DNA of 64,000 bases from Chryseotalea sanaruensis (GTDB lineage Bacteria > Bacteroidota > Bacteroidia > Cytophagales > Cyclobacteriaceae), in assembly GCF_003990915.1 (NCBI RefSeq), contig NZ_BHXQ01000001.1, positions 62,001-126,000 on the forward strand, written 5' to 3'. Positions within the stretch are counted from its first letter, which is position 1. Each line of letters opens with the position of its first letter. Shown piece by piece: positions 15,303-24,675 of the stretch. The notes below the pieces were generated by a model, which had not been told where the DNA came from, searched no databases, and saw nothing but the letters and a program-made list of their open reading frames with translations. Made by a program: the position numbers and the translations under genes.

Positions 15303-16040
15303 TTAAGACAATTCCTTTTCAAGCTCATCAATTTTTGACTGTGCTTCTATTTTACCAAGCGAAAGTGACAATCGATATAGTTCAAGTGCCTCTCTTCTGG
15401 CTTCTCTCTTCTTTCGTGGCGCAAATTGAGTTCTGTTTGCTGCGCTCTCCAAAGCCGCTGCTTGTGCATAGTATAAATCAGCTACTACAGTTTTATTCTG
15501 AGCATCGGTGTCATTTACAAGTCGTTCTAATGATGCAACATCACCTTCTCTTAATTTAATGATTTGGTCTTTAATCGATAGAAGAGAATCTTTCTGATTT
15601 ACTTTTACCCAAAGTTTAAGATTCTCATCGCGTACATTGGCTAATTGCAATTGAATATCCACGAGTTCGTCAGACGTTTTCTTTAAGTCTGCTTTTAATC
15701 TTCTTAACGCTGACGCTGATGACTTTGAAGAGTTTTTAGCTGCTTTCTCAAGAGCATCTAGTTTTGCCTCTGTACGCTTAACGTAAGCATTAATTTCTTT
15801 TAAGCGACTAATATGGTCAGCATAAGAGCTGCCTTCAATCATTCTAACTCTAAGCATATCTCTGCTTACATCAATAGAATCAATTAAGGCTCCTACGTCA
15901 TTCATACCTTCCTCCAGCTCTTTACTTGCAATTAATGCAGTGTTTACTGAATCAAGATCGCGCTGCAGTGACTCCACTTTTTTGGTATCACAACTAAAGA
16001 GCGTGACCAAAATGGCTATTACAAGGATTATTTTTTTCAT
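15303..16040 (-). CDS. Coiled-coil lipoprotein
   Basis: The 245-residue protein has a lipoprotein signal (MKKIILVIAILVTLFSC, lipid Cys17). The rest is almost entirely helical with heptad-like patterns (ESLQRDLDSVNTALIASKEL, LKADLKKTSDELVDIQLQL) and a basic patch near the C-terminus (FAPRKKREARREALELYRL) that resembles a TPR helix pair. It should sit on the inner leaflet of the outer membrane or the outer face of the inner membrane and form elongated oligomers. No enzyme motif is present. It is flanked by its own terminator and by a 215-base gap (16041-16255) in which I see no gene. Confidence 0.75.
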   Translation of the reverse strand: MKKIILVIAILVTLFSCDTKKVESLQRDLDSVNTALIASKELEEGMNDVGALIDSIDVSRDMLRVRMIEGSSYADHISRLKEINAYVKRTEAKLDALEKAAKNSSKSSASALRRLKADLKKTSDELVDIQLQLANVRDENLKLWVKVNQKDSLLSIKDQIIKLREGDVASLERLVNDTDAQNKTVVADLYYAQAAALESAANRTQFAPRKKREARREALELYRLSLSLGKIEAQSKIDELEKELS

Positions 16041-16255
16041 ATTATTCTGTTGTTATGGTTTAGGTTGTGAACAGATTAAGGTCATTGACAAGATGAGCCT
16101 TCAAACAATAAATGCACTGACGTTTTTAGAAAGTCAGGTTATTTTCAATAAATGTATCTACTATACAAAGGTGGACTAGTTTTGACTATAATGTGTTACA
16201 CACTTTACATATCGAGGTTTATTATTATCATCGGTGATTTATGGTAGTTCTTTGT

Positions 16256-16786
16256 TCATGAATCGGATGCAGGTCGCATCTGCCTGGCTATTTTAAACTG
16301 GGTGGGTGAAAGGCCAGTCACTTTTTTGAATTGATTAGATAAATGTGCAACACTGCTATAATTCAATTCGAAAGAGATGTCTGTAAGATTATGTTCGCCT
16401 TTAACGATTAGTTTCTTTACTCTTTCAATTTTGTGGTAGATGATAAATTGTTGGATTGTTGTACCTTTTATGCTGCTAAACAAATTCGATAAATAGGTAT
16501 AATTATAGTTAAGGGTTTTACTTAATAGTTTTGAATAGCTTGTTTTGGTCAAGGTATCGTCATTGATAAGTTGTATTATTTTATTACAGAGCGTATCAAC
16601 TAAGCGATTATTGCTAGTAAACAATATTGAATTTTGACTCATTAATAGGGTGTCTGAGTTATGATGATCACTACAATATGTTAGTTCATTTTGATCAATA
16701 TCAATAGTGTTTTGTTTTTTACTGTAATGCGAAGCTTCTTGTTGCCTGACTGTTATAGAATAACCAGCTTGTTGAATTGTCTTCAT
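16256..16786 (-). CDS. AraC-family transcriptional regulator at the end of the mla operon
   Basis: The 176-residue protein has a C-terminal double HTH of the AraC/XylS type: the first helix pair near YSKLLSKTLNYNYTYLSNLF, the second at NLTDISFELNYSSVAHLSNQ, then FKKVTGLSPTQFK, the family signature end. The N-terminal 75 residues are short and do not look like a cupin sensor. The start is 16 bases after the mlaD stop, in the same direction, so it is probably co-transcribed with mlaEFD. That position suggests it regulates this operon or senses envelope lipid state, which is inference. Confidence 0.85.
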   Translation of the reverse strand: MKTIQQAGYSITVRQQEASHYSKKQNTIDIDQNELTYCSDHHNSDTLLMSQNSILFTSNNRLVDTLCNKIIQLINDDTLTKTSYSKLLSKTLNYNYTYLSNLFSSIKGTTIQQFIIYHKIERVKKLIVKGEHNLTDISFELNYSSVAHLSNQFKKVTGLSPTQFKIARQMRPASDS

Positions 16787-16802
16787 GATTTTTGATTTTA
16801 GT

Positions 16803-17777
16803 CTATTTTTGTTTCCTCTTTAATCGTGCTTGTTTTTTGAAGTATCCCCTAAATAAAAAGTTGTGTTGCAGGGCATTCATATTCATATCCAGTTTTTCAG
16901 TAGCATCCTTTGTGTTCTCCATCACTGATTTTAGTTGGGCAGCAAACAGTGTATCAGTAGATACTACCGCTAAAGCATTTTTTTCGTTATTTAATTTTTC
17001 AGTTGTTTCTAGTAATTCGTTTGAGGCTTTCTTAGCATTTAACCCCACGACCACAAGGTTTGCAGCTGTTTGATCAAGAATTCTTGCATAGCTTGTATCA
17101 CTTAAAAGTTTAGTGATTATGCCATCGCCTGTATTGATGGTATTTAGAATTTTGTTCAAGGACTCAGTTGCTTGATTACTATTTTTACTTGCTTCTTTTA
17201 TAGAGGACAGACTTGAGCGTAAGTCCTTACTGATTGGACCTTCATTCATCAACTCTCCTAATACTCCCTTGCCGCTTTTAATGTTAAAGCTGATCAGCTT
17301 TAGATCATCTGTAATTGATTTTGTATTGGAGCCAATTTCTTTTGCAATGTTAAATAGTTCCTGAGTATCAGTAGGCGAGAGGGCGTTAATGGTATCCATA
17401 TCCTGGATGACTTCATTTTTATTGCCGGGTCTGATTACTACTATTTTGTTGCCGACAAAACCATCTGAACCAACATACGCAGTTGCATTAGTTTTGATAA
17501 ATTCATTTTGGTTGTCTTTTAAGGAAAGGCCGACAATTACTTTTCCATCGGCAACAATTTCCACCTTTTTAACAGTGCCAATTTTTACACCTGATAGCCA
17601 GACATTGTCTCCTTCTTTCAGCCCTTCAACATTTTTAAAAATAGCAGAAATGGTAAAGGTTTTATTAAAAATATTACCATCTTTTCCCATATAAATGAGT
17701 GCAGTCATGAAAATTACAATGCCACCAATTACAAAGGCGCCTACTTTTATTCCACGATTTATATCTTGTACTTCCAT
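16803..17777 (-). CDS. mlaD: MlaD-like MCE protein, periplasmic lipid-binding subunit
   Basis: MlaD forms the periplasmic ring of the MlaFEDB phospholipid transporter. The 324-residue protein has an N-terminal TM (about residues 12-30, VGAFVIGGIVIFMTALIYMG) and an MCE domain up to about residue 115 with VEGLKEGDNVWLSGVKIGTV and YVGSDGFVGNKIVVIRPG. The remaining 200 residues are helical, which is longer than E. coli MlaD (about 180 residues) and typical of Bacteroidota and actinobacterial MCE proteins. It lies 5 bases after mlaF. No mlaB or mlaC is visible nearby. Confidence 0.9.
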   Translation of the reverse strand: MEVQDINRGIKVGAFVIGGIVIFMTALIYMGKDGNIFNKTFTISAIFKNVEGLKEGDNVWLSGVKIGTVKKVEIVADGKVIVGLSLKDNQNEFIKTNATAYVGSDGFVGNKIVVIRPGNKNEVIQDMDTINALSPTDTQELFNIAKEIGSNTKSITDDLKLISFNIKSGKGVLGELMNEGPISKDLRSSLSSIKEASKNSNQATESLNKILNTINTGDGIITKLLSDTSYARILDQTAANLVVVGLNAKKASNELLETTEKLNNEKNALAVVSTDTLFAAQLKSVMENTKDATEKLDMNMNALQHNFLFRGYFKKQARLKRKQK

Positions 17778-17782
17778 TTTTT

Positions 17783-18559
17783 TTAGTAATTAAAAAATTG
17801 TTTTAATTCCGAATTCTCTGATTTTTTCAATTCATCAAAAGTTCCTTGTAATGTACTTTCTCCATTCACCAATGCCACTACCTTATCGGACACTTCACGT
17901 GCACAACTTATGTCATGTGTGATAATGACTGAAGTTGTATTGTATTTCTCCCTCACCTTAAGAATCAGTTCATTTATTTCACCTGATGTTATTGGGTCAA
18001 GACCTGATGTCGGCTCATCGTATAACATAATTTTAGGATTGAGTATTAGTGTTCGAGCTATACCTATGCGCTTTTTCATACCACCCGATAGTTCAGCTGG
18101 GTATAAATTGAGCGTATGCTCGAGACCAACATCTTGTAGTGCAGCAATAACGAGTTCATGAAGTTTTTGCCTTTCATAAATAGCAAGATTTCTTTTGAGC
18201 GGAAATTCCAGATTTTCTTTAACCGACATGGAGTCGTATAGCGCACTTCCCTGAAAGGAGAAACCCACTTGAAGTCTTAGTTCATTTAGCTCTTCCTTGT
18301 TTATTGCTGTTAAGTTGTAATCCAGTATTTTAATACTACCACTGTCAGGTGTGAGCAAGCCGACCATACATTTTATTAGCACTGATTTGCCTGTTCCTGA
18401 TCTGCCCAACACTACCAAATTCTCTTTATCATAAACTGTCAGGTTGATGTTTTTTAAAATTTGACGTTCATCAAAACTTTTACATACATCAATAATTTCA
18501 ATCATCTTTTTAGGATGTATTGAAATTGTGTTATCATTTTCTACCGCTGTATTTGGCAT
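17783..18559 (-). CDS. mlaF: MlaF-like ABC transporter ATPase
   Basis: The 258-residue ATPase drives lipid movement by the Mla complex. Motifs: Walker A LGRSGTGKSVLIK near residue 53, Q loop VGFSFQGSALYDSMSVKENL, signature LSGGMKKRIGIARTL, Walker B IMLYDEPTSGLDP and switch HDI. The phrase SGGMKKR is typical of MlaF rather than general importers. The reported start overlaps the permease stop by one base. Met19 (codon at 18505, MIEIIDVCKSF) would also give a complete domain and may be the true start. It is the second gene of the mlaEFD operon. Confidence 0.92.
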   Translation of the reverse strand: MPNTAVENDNTISIHPKKMIEIIDVCKSFDERQILKNINLTVYDKENLVVLGRSGTGKSVLIKCMVGLLTPDSGSIKILDYNLTAINKEELNELRLQVGFSFQGSALYDSMSVKENLEFPLKRNLAIYERQKLHELVIAALQDVGLEHTLNLYPAELSGGMKKRIGIARTLILNPKIMLYDEPTSGLDPITSGEINELILKVREKYNTTSVIITHDISCAREVSDKVVALVNGESTLQGTFDELKKSENSELKQFFNY

Positions 18560-19323
18560 TAGCGAACAAGGTTTAAGAATTGTAAAATGATAATATCGAT
18601 TATGAAAATCGAAAACATAGAAACAACCACTGCTGTATTAGCCGCTTTACCAACACCTGTAGTGCCCTTCTCGGAGTGATAGCCAGCGAAACAACCGATG
18701 AGACCAATTGATAAACCAAAGAGAGCCGACTTAATTAGTGAAGAACCTATATCCAAATATGTGATTGAAACAGAAACTTCGTTTAGAAATAGTAACAAAC
18801 CCGTATCGTTGAAGGAGTTAACCATAATAAATGAGCCAAATAAAGCAACTGCATCGGAGTAGATTACCAAAATGGGTAGCATGAATGTTGAGGCAATTAC
18901 CCTGCTTACAACCAGATAGGAAAACGGGCGTGTACCTGATACTTCCATAGCATCTATTTGTTCTGTTACACGCATACTGCCTAACTCAGCGCCCATGTTC
19001 GAACCAAATTTGCCAGCGCAAATTAAGCCTGTAATGAGAGGCCCCAGCGACCTTACTACTGCTTGCGAAACAAGTGAGGGAAGCCATGATTCAGCCCCGA
19101 ATGAAGACAATGAAGGTTGGGATTGTTTAGTAAACACAACACCTGCCAAAAGAGAAGTAAAACTGATGAGCAGGAAAGACTTATTGCCTATTGAAAAGCA
19201 TTGTTTTATTATTTCTTTAGCTTCAAAAGGTGGGGTGAATGCTTTTACAAAGAATTCTTTACAAAAGTCATATACCTCTGCTGTGGTAATTAATATTTCT
19301 TTAACTGTACCGATTTTCGCCAT
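18559..19323 (-). CDS. mlaE: MlaE-like ABC transporter permease
   Basis: The 254-residue permease has about five to six TM segments and the MlaE family core: GPLITGLICAGKFGSNMGAE, LGSMRVTEQIDAMEVSGTRP, then YLVVSRVIASTFMLPILVIY. MlaE is the inner-membrane channel of the lipid transporter. It is the first gene of the operon, and the 193 bases upstream separate it from the divergent Omp85-like gene, so both promoters must lie there. Confidence 0.92.
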   Translation of the reverse strand: MAKIGTVKEILITTAEVYDFCKEFFVKAFTPPFEAKEIIKQCFSIGNKSFLLISFTSLLAGVVFTKQSQPSLSSFGAESWLPSLVSQAVVRSLGPLITGLICAGKFGSNMGAELGSMRVTEQIDAMEVSGTRPFSYLVVSRVIASTFMLPILVIYSDAVALFGSFIMVNSFNDTGLLLFLNEVSVSITYLDIGSSLIKSALFGLSIGLIGCFAGYHSEKGTTGVGKAANTAVVVSMFSIFIIDIIILQFLNLVR

Positions 19324-19516
19324 GCATCGCTGGTCATATATAAATGATGCCAGAAAAACGTATTGATTTTTGAAAGGGATCCTCTGCTAATTGCTTTAAT
19401 TGCTCAATCCCCATGAAGTAACTGTAGAGAATAGTACACACTTACTGCGTAAAAGGTGAATCTGTTATTAGTTTATGGTATTAAAAAGTAGCACGACTTT
19501 CGCCTTAACGCCCGCA

Positions 19517-21439
19517 ATGAAAGCATGCGCGCGCATTATTTTTTTCTGCCTTTTAGTTCAATTATCGACAAGCCTTGAGGCCCAAGTATTATTAAAAACG
19601 CGTATAAGAATACTTGGTGGTAGTCAGGTAGTTTTACGTGATACTAGTTTTATAACGAAAAGGGACACCATAATTTCTTTAAATGAGGAAGAGATTTATC
19701 AGGTAAAAATAAGATTGGATCCATATCGTAAGTCAACTAACTTTTATGATTCACTGGAGGTTAGATCAGTGAAGAGCAAGGTTTCTACTGGTATTTTTGA
19801 TTTGGTGATACGGAAAAAGAAGAGAAAAGTGAGGGCAGTAACTGTGCTGGTTAAAGCTGAGTTACCCTTTATGCCTTATAGAGGATATCGTATTGCCACG
19901 CTTAACTTTCATGCAGTTCCAATATTGGAAGGTTCGGTACTGGATACTTTGCAAGAAGCAACCACACACCTGGGCAAATTGGTAAATAAGCTACACAAAG
20001 ACACTCGAAAACGCATTATCAGAAACAATTTACTTTTTGAGGTAGGGGATATGGTTGATCCTTACTTAATGGCTGATAATGAAAGACTTTTACGGCAGTT
20101 TCCCACGTTGAAAGATGCCCGGATATATTTGAAACGAAGTAAGAAAAATCCTGAAGAAGTAGATGTAGTAATTGTTACACAAGACGTTAATTCACTAGGT
20201 GCATCTGGGCGCATATCGTCCATTTCTAATTATAGGGCGGATGTTTTTGACAAAAATATGCTCGGTTATGCTCGGCAATTAAAACTTTCTTATTTTAGAA
20301 ATACAAATGGTGCGCCTAAGAATGGAATTGAAACGATTCTTTATGATCCCAATCTGTTTGCAAGTTTTTTGCAAGGTGAACTTCAGTATACTAACAATTA
20401 CTTACGTAAACGATCGCGGCTTACTGTAGGCAGAGACTTCTTTGCTTCAAATATTAAGTATGCGGGTGGTTTAGAAATATACAAGACCAAGGAAAATTTT
20501 TATTTCGAAGATTACGATACACTGGCCCTAGCCTATACTGAGAATGCGTTTGACGTTTGGGTTGGAAGGAGCTTTGAATTTGAGAAGCGGAAAAATATAA
20601 TCTTAGCTATGAGGATTAATCCCCATCATTTTCCGGAAAGTACTGCAATACTTCAAGATTCTAATTCATTTTTTCGTGACCGCACACTACTGTTAAGTTC
20701 TGTGACTTACGTAAATAGAAATTTTTTAAAGACTTTGCGAATCAGGGGTTTTGGCCGGACAGAGGATGTCCCTACTGGGGGATCATTGACCCTGTTGGTA
20801 GGTAAAGAGTGGAATACTTTTGCAGATCGTAAGTATCTTGAGATTAACTCAAGCTACGGAAACTATTTTTCTAACTTCGGTTATATTAACGTAAGTTTTG
20901 TTGGAGGCACCTATCTTGTTAATGGTGAGGCAGAAGACGGTCTTATTTCATTGGCTACTCAGTATTTTAGTGATCTTAAGAGATGGCGAAAAACCCAAAT
21001 AAGACAATTTGTTAATGCATCTTATGTTAGAGGGTTCAATCGGATTTTAGATAGAAGCGTGGGTATAAATGGTAAATGGGAAAGTCCTTATGGGCTTAAA
21101 CCCACAGGCAATGGCCGCTTGAATCTTAGTTTTGAGACAGTATACTTTATGTCATGGTATGTTTACGGATTCCAATTTGCCTTGTATCATCGTTTTGATT
21201 GGTCTAGTTTAAATAGTATTCCCATTGTTAGCGCAGAAAATAATAATTTCACTTCATTTAGTTTGGGTGTGCGCACCTTGAATGAGAATTTGGTTTTTCC
21301 AACGTTCTCTTTTGAGTTTTCTTATTTTTCTAAAAGTGGATTGTATCCATCACTTTTTCAATTTACCTTATCTACTTCAATTTCGAACACATTTAGAAAT
21401 AGTTTATCGGGTAAACCAATAGTAGCTTTATTTAACTAA
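19517..21439 (+). CDS. Omp85/BamA-like outer-membrane protein
   Basis: I chose the ATG at 19517, which gives 640 residues and a signal peptide MKACARIIFFCLLVQLSTSL ending at EAQ. The longer frame from 19475 would place 14 extra residues before it. Residues about 155-225 look like a POTRA domain (FEVGDMVDPYLMADNERLLR, then DARIYLKRSKKNPEEVDVV). The rest has many amphipathic strands ending FRNSLSGKPIVALFN, as in Omp85-type barrels. The earlier N-terminal part is Lys-rich and of unknown fold. It is transcribed divergently from mlaEFD. A role as the outer-membrane end of a lipid pathway is possible because no MlaA is visible, but that is only positional inference. Confidence 0.75.
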   Translation: MKACARIIFFCLLVQLSTSLEAQVLLKTRIRILGGSQVVLRDTSFITKRDTIISLNEEEIYQVKIRLDPYRKSTNFYDSLEVRSVKSKVSTGIFDLVIRKKKRKVRAVTVLVKAELPFMPYRGYRIATLNFHAVPILEGSVLDTLQEATTHLGKLVNKLHKDTRKRIIRNNLLFEVGDMVDPYLMADNERLLRQFPTLKDARIYLKRSKKNPEEVDVVIVTQDVNSLGASGRISSISNYRADVFDKNMLGYARQLKLSYFRNTNGAPKNGIETILYDPNLFASFLQGELQYTNNYLRKRSRLTVGRDFFASNIKYAGGLEIYKTKENFYFEDYDTLALAYTENAFDVWVGRSFEFEKRKNIILAMRINPHHFPESTAILQDSNSFFRDRTLLLSSVTYVNRNFLKTLRIRGFGRTEDVPTGGSLTLLVGKEWNTFADRKYLEINSSYGNYFSNFGYINVSFVGGTYLVNGEAEDGLISLATQYFSDLKRWRKTQIRQFVNASYVRGFNRILDRSVGINGKWESPYGLKPTGNGRLNLSFETVYFMSWYVYGFQFALYHRFDWSSLNSIPIVSAENNNFTSFSLGVRTLNENLVFPTFSFEFSYFSKSGLYPSLFQFTLSTSISNTFRNSLSGKPIVALFN

Positions 21440-21564
21440 TCTTAGTTTTTTTGAAATCTACTCTATGCATTCAAGCACTCTATGCTGCAGATCTCCACAG
21501 ATAATTTTAATCATGATATTATAGGGATGTATAGATAATCTAATAAGTTGTTAGACTAATAAGC

Positions 21565-21595
21565 AAAAAAAAAGGCCACTATTAGTGGCCTTTTA
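21565..21595. terminator. Bidirectional terminator between convergent genes
   Basis: AAAGGCCACTA pairs with TAGTGGCCTTT (21571-21593) with A-run before and T-run after. It can end both the Omp85-like gene (+) and the DUF892 gene (-). Confidence 0.88.
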
Positions 21596-21615
21596 GAAAA
21601 AAGCGAAGCTTCCCC

Positions 21616-22215
21616 CTAATCAACTTCCTCTTCTTCCATGTTTGCTGCTAACTGATTTATCTTTTCAGCTAAATTAGTTAGTATTATATCATTCCTTAAT
21701 TCGTCATCTTTGGATTCACGTAATAAAATAGCACACTCAACTTCATTAAGAACAGTAGCAGTAGTTTTTAGTGTTCCGTATGCAGAAATTTGATAGTGCG
21801 TGATTTTCTGAATAATATTTATGAGCGAGGCATCTCTTACGTGGCCCAGATCAAATTTTTGAACATTATCGTTTGCCTCTTTTAGTAGACATTCTATTGC
21901 TGGTGATTCCTTACCTGTTGCTTTTAACTTTTTAATTTCGAAGCATCGCTCTATTCTATGGTTTTGCTGATAGACAGCATCAATATGTTGCTCAACAGCT
22001 TCTAATAATAATTCGTTATAAATGGATTTAGCAATCTCAGGTAGTGTACGCAGCAAGTACTTTTCAGTCCAATAGATGTCCTTTAGCATATCAATAAATA
22101 TGTATTCAAGCCTTTCTTTGGTAGTCTTTGTTTCCAAAATTAATTTTTGAGGAATAAGATCTATTGGCTCTTTAACCATTTTATCAAGGATTGTCTTCCT
22201 AAGTTGAACTTGCAT
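21616..22215 (-). CDS. Ferritin-like DUF892 (YciE/YciF) stress protein
   Basis: The 199-residue protein matches the YciE/YciF family: LKDIYWTEKYLLRTLPEIAK near residue 45, a central EAVEQHIDAVYQQNHRIERC and KITHYQISAYGTLKTTATVL with His, Glu and Tyr positioned as in ferritin-like four-helix bundles. E. coli YciE and YciF are induced by osmotic and general stress, and the exact activity is unknown. The C-terminus is very acidic (EEEEVD). The gene is followed by a strong terminator. The nearby csbD and ytxH genes point to a stress cluster. Confidence 0.88.
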   Translation of the reverse strand: MQVQLRKTILDKMVKEPIDLIPQKLILETKTTKERLEYIFIDMLKDIYWTEKYLLRTLPEIAKSIYNELLLEAVEQHIDAVYQQNHRIERCFEIKKLKATGKESPAIECLLKEANDNVQKFDLGHVRDASLINIIQKITHYQISAYGTLKTTATVLNEVECAILLRESKDDELRNDIILTNLAEKINQLAANMEEEEVD

Positions 22216-22303
22216 TTTATTTTATAACTTAATTAGTTAATGTATATTGAGAAGAATAAAAGGAGTTAAGTAAGATTATCTCCACTTATTCTATTCTTTA
22301 CAA

Positions 22304-22489
22304 CTAAAGAGTCGCTATTTCTTTTCTTATCTGATCTTTAGTTCTGCCAAGACGTTTTTGTAAACGACCAAGCATTTCTTCCTCTTTTCCTTCCATGTAG
22401 GTCAAGTCGTCATCGGTAAGCTTAGCATATTTCTGTTTCAGCTTACCTTTTATCTCTAGCCAGGTTCCTTTTAATTGCAGCTTACTCAT
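22304..22489 (-). CDS. CsbD-family general stress protein
   Basis: The 61-residue product begins MSKLQLKGTWLEIKGKLKQK and continues with YAKLTDDDLTYMEGKEEEML, the standard CsbD pattern of a small helical, highly charged protein. CsbD proteins are induced in stationary phase, phosphate limitation or osmotic stress in many bacteria and their function is unknown. It is separated by 10 bases from the ytxH-like gene, so the two share a transcript. Confidence 0.93.
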   Translation of the reverse strand: MSKLQLKGTWLEIKGKLKQKYAKLTDDDLTYMEGKEEEMLGRLQKRLGRTKDQIRKEIATL

Positions 22490-22499
22490 ATATTATCAA

Positions 22500-22760
22500 T
22501 TAAACTTTAATTTTTTCGTTTGCGTTGTAAAGGGAGTCTTTTCCTTTTCTCACCACTTCATCCATTCCTGAATTAAATTTCTCCTTAAGTGAATCGATCG
22601 ATCCATCGACTGAATCCTTGATCGAATCAGTTAGTTTTCTTGATCCATCAGAAATTTTCTTTCTTGTATTAGTGCCACTATCAGGTGCTAGCAACATTCC
22701 AATGGCTACACCAACGGCAGCTCCTGCCAACAAACCTCCTATCAAATTTTTTGCATCCAT
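22500..22760 (-). CDS. YtxH-domain protein
   Basis: I chose the ATG at 22760 (MDAKNLIGGLLAGAAVGVAI), giving 86 residues. The longer frame to 22826 adds 22 residues that disrupt the usual N-terminal glycine zipper. The YtxH pattern is a Gly/Ala-rich TM hairpin-like segment (residues 6-24) ending LLAPDSGTNTRKKIS, then a long amphipathic helix with KDSVDGSIDSLKEKFNSG. YtxH proteins are envelope-associated stress proteins without defined activity. About 200 bases upstream (22761-22961) hold no gene I can see. Confidence 0.9.
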   Translation of the reverse strand: MDAKNLIGGLLAGAAVGVAIGMLLAPDSGTNTRKKISDGSRKLTDSIKDSVDGSIDSLKEKFNSGMDEVVRKGKDSLYNANEKIKV

Positions 22761-22961
22761 ATTATTGAGTTTTAATTGTCCGCACAATTGGGCGAAGTAA
22801 CTATACCTTAGAGATAAGCGTACCAATATTGAAAAGACTGTTTATTAGCTTAAATGCAACACTGGAGCTGTGTAGTGCTGTGGAATTAGCGTCTTAATTG
22901 TGAATAAAATGTAACACCTAAAAAAGCTTATGCCACTAGTTGTTCTAATAAAAATTTGCGC

Positions 22962-24467
22962 TTAGGAACTAGTTTGGAACGATTCAGCAAGCTTAAAGTG
23001 GATGGAGAAGGTTGTTCCTTTACCAACAGTACTAATTACTTCAATGGTAGCGCTATGACTATTTAGTATATTCTTGGTTGAAGTAAGACCAAGTCCCATT
23101 CCTTTTTTCTTACTAGTAAAAAATGGATCAAAAAGTTTGTTCAGATTATCATCGTTTATTCCCTTTCCGTTATCTGTTATGGCGATCGTGAGTATTTGTT
23201 CGTTTACGGTAGTGTTTATTTTAACTTTTCCTTTACAGGGTTCAGTTGCCTCAATAGCATTAATAATAATATTTAATATGGCAATTTGTATTTTTTCCTT
23301 ATCGATGAATATTCTTGGCAGATCTTTTTGGATAATCACTTCAATGGAAATGTCATTTAATTGAATTCGATCATTGGCTTGTTTCAACACATCGTTTATT
23401 AATTCTGTAACTTCTGTTAGCCTTAGGTTGAGTTGTTTGGGTCTTGAGGAGTTAAGCATTTCGCCAACGAGCTGTTCAATTCTGTTAGCATTTCGTTCTA
23501 TGATGGAGCTATATAGTTTTGCAGCCTCATTTTCTGGGGGAAATTCTCCTTTTAATTGATCTAATGCAAGACTAAGATTGGTAAGGGGGTTTCGAACTTC
23601 ATGGGCTATGGTTCGCACAATTTTTCCTGTTAATGAAAGCCGCTCAGCTAGTATCATATCCACCTCAGCTTGCTTTCGCAGAGAAAGATCTTTGATGATA
23701 CCCTGGTAACAACAGAAATTGTTTGATTGATTTGGTATATACACACAGTTCAGCATGCAAATTTTAGCTGAGCCATTTTTGGAAATGAGTAATACTTCGA
23801 AGTCTCTAATTTGTTCCTTGGTTTTTAAGGTGTTGATAAAATGCTTGTAATCTTTCGGTCTTAAAAAGAGGCTTTTAATAGTAGTTTTTTCGAAACTTGA
23901 TGTATCATTTCCAAATAGCTTGTTAAATGAGCTGTTGCTATCAATAATATCTAACTTTTTAGTAGCAAGAAAAATTGGGTCAATGGACCTTTCAAATAAT
24001 GATCTGTATTTTTTCTCCTTTTCATCAAGCTCGGCTATTATTTTGGATTGCTCAGTATTTAGTTTCTCTAGCTTTATTTCTATTTCTTTTTGCTCTGTAA
24101 TATCCACAACAGAACCAAATATATCTCCTATTGAAGAGGAGTGCGGTTTAATAGTTAGGGTTAGATAGCGAATTTTATTCTCATTTAGTATTCTGTAGTT
24201 GACTGTTGATCCATTTCTATTTGTTTTAACCTGAAGTAAACAATTCTCTATTAGTAAAATATCCTCAGGGATAACATTTTCTAAAAATGTATTCCATGAT
24301 ATTATTTCTTGAGTGCTTTTGTTAAAAATGCTGTGGAGGCCATCTGACCAGATTAATTCATCATTACCAGCTGTCCATTTCCAACTGCCCATATGGGCTA
24401 CTGATTCAGCCTCATTTAATAAGGTTTTTCTTTCTTTATTCAACGTTGTGCCCGAATTGGGATTCAT
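22962..24467 (-). CDS. PAS-domain sensor histidine kinase (NtrB-like)
   Basis: The 501-residue kinase has no TM segment. It holds a PAS domain near residues 25-125 (ending VVDITEQKEIEIKLEKL), a coiled-coil linker, a second PAS domain near 155-270 (FERSIDPIFLATKKLDIID), a HisKA box TIAHEVRNPLTNLSLALDQL with the phospho-accepting His, and an ATPase domain with N box NIIINAIEATEP, G1 ITDNGKGI and G2 KKGMGLGLTSTKNIL. Soluble PAS kinases of this type usually pair with sigma-54 response regulators. One is encoded about 860 bases further on (25331-26725). An OMP gene on the + strand lies between them. Confidence 0.92.
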   Translation of the reverse strand: MNPNSGTTLNKERKTLLNEAESVAHMGSWKWTAGNDELIWSDGLHSIFNKSTQEIISWNTFLENVIPEDILLIENCLLQVKTNRNGSTVNYRILNENKIRYLTLTIKPHSSSIGDIFGSVVDITEQKEIEIKLEKLNTEQSKIIAELDEKEKKYRSLFERSIDPIFLATKKLDIIDSNSSFNKLFGNDTSSFEKTTIKSLFLRPKDYKHFINTLKTKEQIRDFEVLLISKNGSAKICMLNCVYIPNQSNNFCCYQGIIKDLSLRKQAEVDMILAERLSLTGKIVRTIAHEVRNPLTNLSLALDQLKGEFPPENEAAKLYSSIIERNANRIEQLVGEMLNSSRPKQLNLRLTEVTELINDVLKQANDRIQLNDISIEVIIQKDLPRIFIDKEKIQIAILNIIINAIEATEPCKGKVKINTTVNEQILTIAITDNGKGINDDNLNKLFDPFFTSKKKGMGLGLTSTKNILNSHSATIEVISTVGKGTTFSIHFKLAESFQTSS

Positions 24468-24675
24468 AACCTTTTTTTTTAGATATGCTGCAACTTTAGT
24501 AATTGTTATTTGCGCAAGTAAAAATGAATATGAGGTGTTAACACCACAAGTGTGTATTTGCTTACTATTTAGCTTAACACAACTTTTCCTTATTCACCTG
24601 CATAGGCTTTTAATCGGTGTTATTGTTGTTGGCTCACTATTAGTATTGCAATAATTGAACTAAAATTCTTTAAAT

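Noticed and set aside
24600..24675. Sigma-54 promoter upstream of the barrel gene at 24676 (TTGGC...TTGCA)
   Set aside because: The GG and GC are 15 bases apart, whereas sigma-54 promoters need ten.
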